A DNA stretch of 27,004 nucleotides from CAJQQY01 sp964352225 (GTDB lineage Bacteria > Bacteroidota > Bacteroidia > Chitinophagales > Saprospiraceae): contig CAYGRM010000040.1 of NCBI GenBank assembly GCA_964352225.1, positions 1 through 27,004 on the forward strand, in the 5' to 3' direction. Shown one piece after another: positions 6,617 to 13,744 of this stretch; the first letter of the stretch is position 1, and every line of letters starts with the position of its first letter. The translations under genes were made by a program, and so were the position numbers. The notes beneath the pieces were generated by a model. The model was given only the letters and a program-made list of their open reading frames with translations. It did not search any database and was not told the origin of the DNA.

Positions 6617-8515
6617 ATGAGTTATAAAGATATTTATAAACATAGTCTCCAAAGCCCAAAGAGCTTTTGGAAGCAGCAAGCTGAAAAATTAGATTGGTTT
6701 ACTTTCCCTGAATCAATACTTTCAAATGATGAAGATGGATTATCTCGCTGGTATCAAGGTGGAAAATTAAACACCTCCTATTTAGCATTGGATTATCATG
6801 TCGAGCAGGGAAGGGGAGATCAAGTTGCTATAATTTACGACTCACCCGTAACGAATAAAAAAGAAAAATACACTTATCGAGAACTCTTGGAGAAGGTTTC
6901 CAAATTTGCAGGTGCACTAAAAAACCTTGGAGTAACGAAAGGAGATCGAGTCATTATTTATATGCCGATGATTCCTGAGACAGTTATTGCTATGCTCGCT
7001 TGTGCAAGATTGGGAGCAGTTCATTCCGTTGTTTTTGGTGGATTTGCAGCGCATGAATTGGCGATCAGAATAGATGATGCAAAGCCAAAAATTTTGCTGG
7101 CAGCATCATGCGGAAAAGAAATCAACAAAGTGATTCCTTACATGCCGATAATTAATGCTGCAATTGAGGAAGCCTCTCATAAGATAGATGCTTGTGTAGT
7201 TTTTCAAAGAGAAATTTTCCAAGCGGAACTTCTCGAGGGGAGAGATTACGATTGGGAAACCCTTGCTGTTGATGCATCCCAAGCTATTTACGTAGAAGTA
7301 GATTCGACTGATCCATTGTATATTTTATACACTTCAGGTACGACAGGACAACCCAAAGGAATTGTTAGAGATAATGGTGGACATGCGGTGGCGATGAAAA
7401 ATAGCATGAGTTGGGTGTATGATGTTCAGCCTGGAGATGTGTATTGGGCAGCCTCTGATGTAGGTTGGGTAGTTGGACATTCTTACATCGTTTATGCTCC
7501 ATTGATTCATGGATGCACGACGGTTTTATTTGAAGGGAAACCAATTAAGACTCCTGATGCAGGAACGTTTTGGAGAGTGATAGATGAATATAAAGTGAAG
7601 GTTTTATTTACTGCACCGACTGCTTTTCGAGCGATAAAAAAAGAAGATTCAGAAGGTGTGCTTTTTGGAAAATACGATACATCAAGTTTAAAATATCTTT
7701 TTTTAGCAGGCGAAAGAACAGACGAGGCCACTTATCATTGGTTGACAAATTTAGTAAAAGTACCAGTCATCGATCATTGGTGGCAGACGGAATCAGGTTG
7801 GCCAATGTTGGCCAATATGGCTGGAGTAGAATTGAAAAAAATAAAACCAGGCTCTGCTTCACAACCAGTTTTTGGATATGATATTCAAATACTGGATGCT
7901 GATGGCAACCAATTACCTCCGAATACCGAAGGAGCAGTAGCTGTAAAATTACCTCTTCCTCCAGGTTGCCTTCCAAATTTATTTAATGATACTGATCGAT
8001 TTAAAGAATCCTATCTTTCCACTTTTGCAGGATATTATTTTTCAGGCGATGGAGGTTATGTCGATGAAGATGGATATTTTTTCATCACAGGAAGAATAGA
8101 CGATATCATCAATGTGGCTGGCCATCGACTTTCGACGGCGGAGATGGAAGAAGTTTTAGCCTCGCACTCAGCGGTGGCAGAATGTGCGGTGGTTGGAATT
8201 GCTGATGAATTAAAAGGACAAATTCCTGTTGGGTTTGTGGTTTTAAAATCAGGAATTGAGATCGATGAAAATGATTTAGAAAAAGAATTAGTCCAAATGG
8301 TGAGAAATAAAATTGGGCCAGTTGCTTCCTTCAAGCGTGCAGTCGTCGCTCAACGATTACCTAAAACTCGCTCTGGAAAAATTCTAAGAAAAATCATGCG
8401 AAATATGGCTGATGGAAAATCATTTAATCCACCATCAACGATTGAGGATATGAGTGTTTTAAATGAGATTACAGATTTATTAAAATCAAAAAAGGTAGGT
8501 TTAGTATCGGTTTGA
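6617..8515 (+). CDS. prpE: Propionyl-CoA synthetase-like acyl-CoA ligase
   Basis: This 632-residue AMP-forming ligase is paralogous to the upstream acs. It carries YTSGTTGQPKGIVRDNGGH, DHWWQTESGWPM, GRIDDIINVAGHRLSTAEME and the C-terminal catalytic Lys588 in PKTRSGKILRK, so the full domain set is present. The IVRDNGGH stretch after the ATP loop, the segment GTFWRVIDEYKVKVLFTAPT and the LAGER motif fit the propionate--CoA ligase (PrpE/ACSS3) branch better than true acetyl-CoA synthetase. It should convert propionate, and probably acetate or other short acids, to the CoA ester. It lies 313 bp after acs across a palindrome, so it probably has its own promoter. A strong terminator follows at 8561-8597. 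Substrate preference cannot be settled by reading alone. Confidence 0.87.
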   Translation: MSYKDIYKHSLQSPKSFWKQQAEKLDWFTFPESILSNDEDGLSRWYQGGKLNTSYLALDYHVEQGRGDQVAIIYDSPVTNKKEKYTYRELLEKVSKFAGALKNLGVTKGDRVIIYMPMIPETVIAMLACARLGAVHSVVFGGFAAHELAIRIDDAKPKILLAASCGKEINKVIPYMPIINAAIEEASHKIDACVVFQREIFQAELLEGRDYDWETLAVDASQAIYVEVDSTDPLYILYTSGTTGQPKGIVRDNGGHAVAMKNSMSWVYDVQPGDVYWAASDVGWVVGHSYIVYAPLIHGCTTVLFEGKPIKTPDAGTFWRVIDEYKVKVLFTAPTAFRAIKKEDSEGVLFGKYDTSSLKYLFLAGERTDEATYHWLTNLVKVPVIDHWWQTESGWPMLANMAGVELKKIKPGSASQPVFGYDIQILDADGNQLPPNTEGAVAVKLPLPPGCLPNLFNDTDRFKESYLSTFAGYYFSGDGGYVDEDGYFFITGRIDDIINVAGHRLSTAEMEEVLASHSAVAECAVVGIADELKGQIPVGFVVLKSGIEIDENDLEKELVQMVRNKIGPVASFKRAVVAQRLPKTRSGKILRKIMRNMADGKSFNPPSTIEDMSVLNEITDLLKSKKVGLVSV

Positions 8516-8560
8516 ATTTTCAAAATTTAAACTTTCCGATTTGATACGAACTCTATTTTT

Positions 8561-8597
8561 AACGACTTCACAAAAACTTGTGAAGTCGTTTTTTTTT
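8561..8597 (+). terminator. Intrinsic terminator after the prpE-like gene
   Basis: The arms AACGACTTCACAA (8561-8573) and TTGTGAAGTCGTT (8578-8590) are perfect 13-bp complements around the loop AAAC. A T-run follows directly. This ends the short-chain acid block. Confidence 0.92.
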
Positions 8598-8769
8598 GCC
8601 TCACTTAATGATAAATCACCTCTTTAAAAAGCGCACTACCAAATCAATACGCACTACTTAAAAATTACTTTTTCAATTTTTTTAATAAAAAAAGATCCAC
8701 TTGAAGATCCAGCTCCGTACATGAAGATGTAGAATATTTAATCACATTTTAAAAATAAACTTAAGAAAA

Positions 8770-9426
8770 ATGAAAAAGAAAAATTTATTAACCCTAGCAG
8801 GATTATTTCTAATGGCAATTGCAGGAGTGGTGTGGGCAGCGGATCATATTGATGCGCCAGGTGTTGCCTCAACTAGTTCTGATATCACAGACTACTACGC
8901 TTTCCAAAGCCCAGAAAATAATGACAACATGGTTTTTGTAGCAAACTTACAAGGACTACTAGATCCTACAGCAACTCAATCTGCCTCATTTGATGAAAAT
9001 GTAATGGTAGAATTTAACATCGACAATACTGGTGATGCAGTTGAAGATTTAGTCATTCAAGCATTAGTAAAAGATGGAGAGTTGATCGTATATGGGCCAA
9101 TTGCTCCAACTTCAACAGGTTTGACAAGTGCGGTAGAAACAGGTGGGACAACCAATAGAGTAAGTGTTACAACTTATGGTTCAAATCCAACCATCGGTTC
9201 AAGCAATGGCATCAAAATTTTTGCTGGACCAAGAGACGATCCATTCTTTATGGACTTTGCACAGTATGGTGAAATCATAGCTGGAAATGCAACTGGATTT
9301 AACAATCCTGGATCAGATACTTTCGCTGGAACAAATGTAATGTCTATCGTAGTAGAAATACCAAAATCAATGTTAGGTTCTGCTGCAACAATCAACACGT
9401 GGGTAGAATCAAAAAGAAAAATCTAA
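8770..9426 (+). CDS. Secreted DUF4331-type protein, N-terminal half of the domain
   Basis: A 218-residue exported protein. Residues 1-23 form a Sec signal peptide (basic MKKK, hydrophobic core, VWA before the mature ADHIDAP). The mature start ADHIDAPGVASTSSDITDYY matches the conserved N-terminus of DUF4331 proteins (ADHxDAP, then DxxDxYAF). The body is rich in short beta-like segments, including ENVMVEFNIDNTGD. It stops after INTWVESKRKI, roughly the middle of a full-length DUF4331 domain. The following gene encodes the part that normally comes next, beginning QMGRPAINTVF. No catalytic function is established for the family, and none is claimed here. A terminator upstream and an AT-rich leader with short direct repeats suggest its own promoter; the partner gene lies 91 bp downstream. 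Confidence 0.85.
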   Translation: MKKKNLLTLAGLFLMAIAGVVWAADHIDAPGVASTSSDITDYYAFQSPENNDNMVFVANLQGLLDPTATQSASFDENVMVEFNIDNTGDAVEDLVIQALVKDGELIVYGPIAPTSTGLTSAVETGGTTNRVSVTTYGSNPTIGSSNGIKIFAGPRDDPFFMDFAQYGEIIAGNATGFNNPGSDTFAGTNVMSIVVEIPKSMLGSAATINTWVESKRKI

Positions 9427-9517
9427 TCCACTTTTTTCCAAACAAAAAAAATGAGAGAAGGCAATTTTAAAAAGCCTTCACACAACCAAATCTTTAACTT
9501 TTAAATAAAATAAGAAA

Positions 9518-10054
9518 ATGAAAAATATATCTTTTTTGGCCATGTTGGCCTTATTATCAATGATGACTTTTTTAAGCTGCGACAAAGACGATGAAATGAT
9601 GGATGACGTGATGAATAATGACATGTATGTGCAAGAAGACCAGATGGGACGACCTGCGATCAATACCGTTTTTGTGACTAGTGCAGATAAAGATGCCTTT
9701 AACACCACTACACCTTCAAGGCAAGGTGATGCTTTTGCGAGCAAATTTGAAACTCAATTATTAGCACTTAATCCAGGTTATACCACCAATGCTTTAGGTT
9801 GGGATGCACCTACTTTTACTGGGGCTTTGGCAACGGATGTATTATCAGTATCGACTTCTGGAACGACTACTTTCTTCGATGGAGTGAATGTTTTGACGGG
9901 AAGACAATTAGGCGATGATGTGATCTCTGTAGAGCTGTTATTAATTTTTGGTGGTCCAGATGGATCAGCTAACCCTGCGCTTACAAACGATAATGTCGAT
10001 AGTAATGATAAAGCATTTTTGAATACGTTCCCATATTTAGCTAGCCCTCACTAG
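9518..10054 (+). CDS. DUF4331-type lipoprotein, C-terminal half of the domain
   Basis: A 178-residue predicted lipoprotein. The signal peptide ends with FLSC, so Cys21 is the lipidation site. The sequence after it is DKDDE, which resembles the Lys-Asp/Glu-rich lipoprotein export signal described for surface lipoproteins of Bacteroidota. Next comes a Met/Asp-rich linker (about residues 22-44), then QMGRPAINTVF, GRQLGDDVISVELLLIFGG and NVDSNDKAFLNTFPYL. These are the conserved C-terminal half of DUF4331. The protein ends a few residues later. It is read as the second piece of a domain whose first piece is the preceding gene. The 91-bp gap contains only a weak 6-bp hairpin (9457-9479), so the two are probably co-transcribed. 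Surface location and pairing are inferences. Confidence 0.83.
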   Translation: MKNISFLAMLALLSMMTFLSCDKDDEMMDDVMNNDMYVQEDQMGRPAINTVFVTSADKDAFNTTTPSRQGDAFASKFETQLLALNPGYTTNALGWDAPTFTGALATDVLSVSTSGTTTFFDGVNVLTGRQLGDDVISVELLLIFGGPDGSANPALTNDNVDSNDKAFLNTFPYLASPH

Positions 10055-10143
10055 TTAAATTTCCCCCAAACAAATAAGTGGTTTTCTAAAAACTACTTCT
10101 ATTCAGAAAATAAATTAATTCGATTTTAATTGCATGTGATAAT

Positions 10144-10198
10144 TCTACCTGCCTCAGTTTCTTTTTGTAAAAAGGAATTGGGTGGGTAGAGTTTTTTT
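10144..10198 (+). terminator. Probable intrinsic terminator after the DUF4331 pair
   Basis: A long imperfect hairpin runs from TCTACC at 10144 to GGTAGA at 10190, with a T-rich/A-rich inner stem around the loop and several mismatches. It is followed by G and seven T (10192-10198). It lies 90-140 bp after the second DUF4331 gene and just before the TPR gene. It may be partial, allowing read-through into the TPR gene 34 bp later. Confidence 0.6.
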
Positions 10199-10232
10199 AA
10201 AGCAAAATGATTAAGAATAAAAAATTAACAAC

Positions 10233-11543
10233 ATGAATTATATTAAACTAGGTTTGATCTGCGGCACAATTATCATCATTACTTTTGCTGTTCAATCCTT
10301 TCAAAAATTTGAGATTAACTCTGCTGATTACGAAAAATTTCTTTCTGAAAAATGGTTGAATCAAGAGGTAGAAAGATTGGATCAACAATTTGATTTTTGG
10401 GAAAATAAATTAAATGACGCCCCCACGAATCAAGTTTACCAGCAAAAAATCGCAGCACTTTCTGCTGCCAAATTTAAACTAACTGGACAGATAAATTATC
10501 TGCATCAATCTGATAGTCTATATCAAGAATTGCACAATCGATTTCCTTCCAATGTAAATTACTTGCATGCCTTGACTACTAATTCCATTTCAAAACATTC
10601 ATTTAAGGCAGCCGAAGAGTATATTTATAAAGCTTATGAAATCGGAGAAAAAAAATTCGTTTCTACTTTACTCTTGACCGATGTTAATTTGGAAAGGGGA
10701 AGTTTTGAAGAAGCATCAATGAATTTAAAAGATATTGCTTCCCAAAAACATTTTGATTATTACATCCGAGAAGTCAAAATGAGCGATCAATCTGGCGACT
10801 TAGATCAAGCAATTATTTACATGGAAGAAGCATTAGCGCTTGCTAAAAATTCCAAAAATAAAACGTTGATCAATTGGTCTTTGTCTAACCTTGGAGACAT
10901 GTATGGACACCAAGGCGAAATTAAAAAATCATATCGAACTTTCCTCGAAGCTTTGGAAAACAATCCTGCAGATTTGCACTCTTTAAAAGGGATCGCATGG
11001 ATAGCCTACTCGCATGATAAAAATACCACCGAGGCAAAACGAATTTTAAACTTTCTAAAAGAGGTTCATCCTGTGCCTGACTACGATTTATTGTTAGCAG
11101 AAATTGCAGCATTCGAAGGTGATGAAGATGTAGAAAAAAAATATACTAATCAATTTGTACAAATGGCGAGTCAGCCAATTTATGGTAAAATGTACAACAG
11201 ATACCTATGCGAAATTTATGGAAATCAAAAAAATAAAATGGCTCAAGTCATGCAAATTGCTGAAGCCGAAGTGGAAGAGCGTCCACATCCCGTATCCTAC
11301 AGTTTGAAAGCATGGGCTCATTATTTGCAAGGTGAAAACCAAAAAGCACTTACTATGATTGATCAACATGTGGTAGGTCAAACTGAAGAGCCTAATGCTA
11401 TTTTTAGAGTTGGTGTAATTTATCAGGCCAATAGAAAAACTTACTATGCTAAAAAATATTTGCAGGAAGCCCTAGATGCTTCATTTGAATTGGGACCCGT
11501 TGCTGAAAAAGAAATTGGTAATTATTTAGCTCAACTAAATTAG
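10233..11543 (+). CDS. Tetratricopeptide-repeat protein with N-terminal membrane/signal segment
   Basis: A 436-residue protein. Residues about 4-21 (LGLICGTIIIITFAVQSF) form a hydrophobic segment that could be a signal peptide or an anchor, putting the rest outside the cytoplasm. The remainder is helical and contains degenerate TPR units: AAEEYIYKAYEIGEKKF, DLDQAIIYMEEALALAK, KKSYRTFLEALENNPADLHS, and a last unit with AKKYLQEALDASFELGP. TPR arrays bind other proteins or peptides. No enzymatic domain is seen. It follows the DUF4331 pair, separated by an imperfect terminator, and is followed by a strong one. In other Bacteroidota I recall TPR proteins beside DUF4331 genes, but that is memory, not something checked here. 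A scaffold role for the DUF4331 proteins is an inference. Confidence 0.8.
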   Translation: MNYIKLGLICGTIIIITFAVQSFQKFEINSADYEKFLSEKWLNQEVERLDQQFDFWENKLNDAPTNQVYQQKIAALSAAKFKLTGQINYLHQSDSLYQELHNRFPSNVNYLHALTTNSISKHSFKAAEEYIYKAYEIGEKKFVSTLLLTDVNLERGSFEEASMNLKDIASQKHFDYYIREVKMSDQSGDLDQAIIYMEEALALAKNSKNKTLINWSLSNLGDMYGHQGEIKKSYRTFLEALENNPADLHSLKGIAWIAYSHDKNTTEAKRILNFLKEVHPVPDYDLLLAEIAAFEGDEDVEKKYTNQFVQMASQPIYGKMYNRYLCEIYGNQKNKMAQVMQIAEAEVEERPHPVSYSLKAWAHYLQGENQKALTMIDQHVVGQTEEPNAIFRVGVIYQANRKTYYAKKYLQEALDASFELGPVAEKEIGNYLAQLN

Positions 11544-11574
11544 ATAATTAAATCTGGGCAAATTTCTAAAACCG

Positions 11575-11612
11575 AAAAAACTTCTAAATCATTGATTTAG
11601 AAGTTTTTTTTT
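11575..11612. terminator. Intrinsic terminator after the TPR gene
   Basis: The arms AACTTCTAAATCA (11579-11591) and TGATTTAGAAGTT (11593-11605) are perfect complements around a single T, with a T-run to 11612. An A-run precedes the left arm, so it could work on both strands. The next 130 bp are AT-rich and should hold the TerC promoter. Confidence 0.88.
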
Positions 11613-11744
11613 ACCATCAATTTTAAAGCATATTTTAATGGTTTTCTAAATATGAATACCTATAATTGTGTGAAGATCATCAGCATTGATTTTCATTGTA
11701 AAAAAAAATTATAGAACTGCTAAATATAAAAAAATTAAAGAAAA

Positions 11745-12467
11745 ATGGATTGGATCACTAACCCCGATATTTGGATTTCATTTCTGACACTTTGTGCTTT
11801 AGAAATCGTTTTAGGAATTGATAACTTGATTTTTATCTCCATTCTTTCTAACAAATTACCGAAAGAACAACAAGGGAAAGCTCGTCGGATTGGATTGTTT
11901 TTAGCATTAATCATGAGAATAGGATTACTTTTCTCCATCTCATGGATCATGAGTTTGACCAATGATTTATTTACTGTTTTAGGGCAAGGAGTTTCGGGGA
12001 GAGATATTATTTTGATTTTGGGAGGTTTGTTTTTGATTTATAAAAGTGTTTCTGAGATTCATGAAAAATTTGATGATTCACGAGGTCCTGAAAAAATTAA
12101 TATAGCTGTTTCTGGTTTTAGGGAAGTAGTCGTGCAGATTGTTTTAATGGATATTATTTTCTCATTTGACTCGGTGATTACGGCAGTCGGAATGACTAAT
12201 AATATAGGAGTGATGATTGCAGCCGTAATTGTATCGATGATTATCATGATTTTATCAGCTGATTCGATTGGTGATTTCGTAGGTCGTCATCCAGCTATTA
12301 AAGTTTTAGCTTTGGCCTTTTTAATTATGATTGGAGTTGCGTTGATTGCGGATGGTTTAGATTTTCACATTCCAAAAGGTTATATTTATTTTTCAATGGC
12401 GTTTGCGTTGTTGGTAGAATTTATAAATATTATGACCGATACTCGAAAAAAGGTAGGAAAGGCTTAA
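11745..12467 (+). CDS. TerC family integral membrane protein
   Basis: A 240-residue inner-membrane protein with about seven hydrophobic helices and no soluble domain. The first helix carries the family's acidic motif ALEIVLGIDNLIF (Glu20, Asp26, Asn27). The second conserved acidic motif is MDIIFSFDSVITAVG (Asp136, Asp142), near the middle. This pseudo-symmetric pair of motifs defines the TerC/YoaE/YgdQ group. Members have been linked to tellurite resistance and, more recently, to manganese export or metal loading of exported enzymes. The length is normal for the short form without CBS domains. CorA follows 65 bp downstream on the same strand, so a shared role in divalent-metal balance is likely. 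Which metal is moved cannot be read from the sequence. Confidence 0.9.
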   Translation: MDWITNPDIWISFLTLCALEIVLGIDNLIFISILSNKLPKEQQGKARRIGLFLALIMRIGLLFSISWIMSLTNDLFTVLGQGVSGRDIILILGGLFLIYKSVSEIHEKFDDSRGPEKINIAVSGFREVVVQIVLMDIIFSFDSVITAVGMTNNIGVMIAAVIVSMIIMILSADSIGDFVGRHPAIKVLALAFLIMIGVALIADGLDFHIPKGYIYFSMAFALLVEFINIMTDTRKKVGKA

Positions 12468-12532
12468 GGATTAAATTATCAAGATCAAGGAATTTCCAAA
12501 AAGTCTAATTTTTCATTGAAATCCCACTAAAG

Positions 12533-13618
12533 ATGAGGAAGAAACATTCTAAAAGAAAGGGCACCCAAAGACGTGCACAGAGTAAAGGACTCGCACCTGG
12601 GAGTGTCATATTTACGGGTGATCGGAAAATGGAATATACCGATGTTCATTTTGTTAGGTATGATTTTAATGATTTGGAAACTAGAGATTATGGAACGGAG
12701 GAAAATTTTAAATTTCTTTCTCCAGTTGAGGGAAAGGTAACGTGGTATGATATCCGTGGGGTACATGATACCGACATGATCGAGAAGTTGGGGGCTCAGT
12801 ATAATATACATCCTTTGGTATTGGAAGACATTGCAGATACGGAACAGCGACCCAAATTTGATGAGTATGAGAATGGCGTTTTTATATCTGCTAAGGCATT
12901 AAGATTTGATCATGATGCAGTCGAAATATTAACGGAACAAGTATCGATTTTTATTGGAAAAAACTTTTTAGTCTCCTTTCAAGAGGATGAGGATGATCTA
13001 TTTGCAGGCGTCCGGGGGCGGATCAATTCTGGCCGAGGAAAAATAAGAGCTAGAGAAGCTGATTATTTAGGGTATGCATTGCTAGATAACTTGGTAGATA
13101 ATTATTTTTTCGTTTTAGATAAGGTAGAAGAGGAGATTGAGAAGCTTGAAGAGGAAATTATTAAAGAACCCCAAAGTACAAGCAAAGCTAAAAATCATAA
13201 CCTCAAACGTGAGATGCTCACCTTACGAAAAGCTGTCCAACCACTTCGAGAAGCGATCAGTAAATTTGCCAAATCTGAAAGTCCCTATGTTTCAAATACA
13301 ACCGAAATCTTTCTTCGAGATTTGTACGACCATACCATTCAAGTGATGGATATAGTTGAAACCTATCGAGATGTTTTGACTGGATTACAAGATTTATATT
13401 TGTCAGAGATTAGTTTTAAGATGAATCAAGTCATGCAAGTCTTGACGGTGATTTCTACTATTTTTATTCCCCTTTCTTTTTTGACTGGATTGTACGGAAT
13501 GAACTTTGAATACATCCCCGAATTAAAATATCAAAGTGGATATTTTATTTTGATTGGAGTGATGTCTACGATTACAGTAGGACTTTTAATCTATTTTAGA
13601 AAAAATAGGTGGATCTAA
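12533..13618 (+). CDS. corA: CorA family Mg2+/Co2+ transporter
   Basis: A 361-residue homologue of the pentameric CorA magnesium channel. The N-terminal two thirds form the cytoplasmic funnel domain. They begin with a basic tail (MRKKHSKRKGTQRRAQSKG) and contain VLEDIADTEQRPKFDEYENG, a conserved CorA segment, then a long charged helix with KVEEEIEKLEEEIIKEP. The C-terminus has two membrane helices. The signature YGMNF (Gly322-Met323-Asn324) closes the first helix and forms the selectivity filter. The protein ends with the short basic sequence RKNRWI. All family landmarks are present and the length is normal. It lies 65 bp after terC and probably shares its transcript. A weak inverted repeat (CTAAAATAT/ATATCTTAG, 13653-13678) in the gap before tamB may end the unit. 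Confidence 0.94.
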   Translation: MRKKHSKRKGTQRRAQSKGLAPGSVIFTGDRKMEYTDVHFVRYDFNDLETRDYGTEENFKFLSPVEGKVTWYDIRGVHDTDMIEKLGAQYNIHPLVLEDIADTEQRPKFDEYENGVFISAKALRFDHDAVEILTEQVSIFIGKNFLVSFQEDEDDLFAGVRGRINSGRGKIRAREADYLGYALLDNLVDNYFFVLDKVEEEIEKLEEEIIKEPQSTSKAKNHNLKREMLTLRKAVQPLREAISKFAKSESPYVSNTTEIFLRDLYDHTIQVMDIVETYRDVLTGLQDLYLSEISFKMNQVMQVLTVISTIFIPLSFLTGLYGMNFEYIPELKYQSGYFILIGVMSTITVGLLIYFRKNRWI

Positions 13619-13744
13619 TTTTATCGTATTCATATCCTAAATTGTTAAATAGCTAAAATATAAATAAGAATATCTTAGTTTATCTTGAACATTTACCTAT
13701 CAATCTTACGTTCAACAAATAAACTTAATTTCCTATATAAAAGA

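Noticed and set aside
8770..10054. DUF4331 pair as one gene broken by a frameshift or stop
   Set aside because: The second half has its own ATG, lipoprotein signal and linker, and 91 non-coding bases separate the genes, so it is not a simple disruption.
13685..13744. TTG start for tamB
   Set aside because: It adds 20 residues before the membrane helix; ATG 13745 gives the usual short basic N-terminus.
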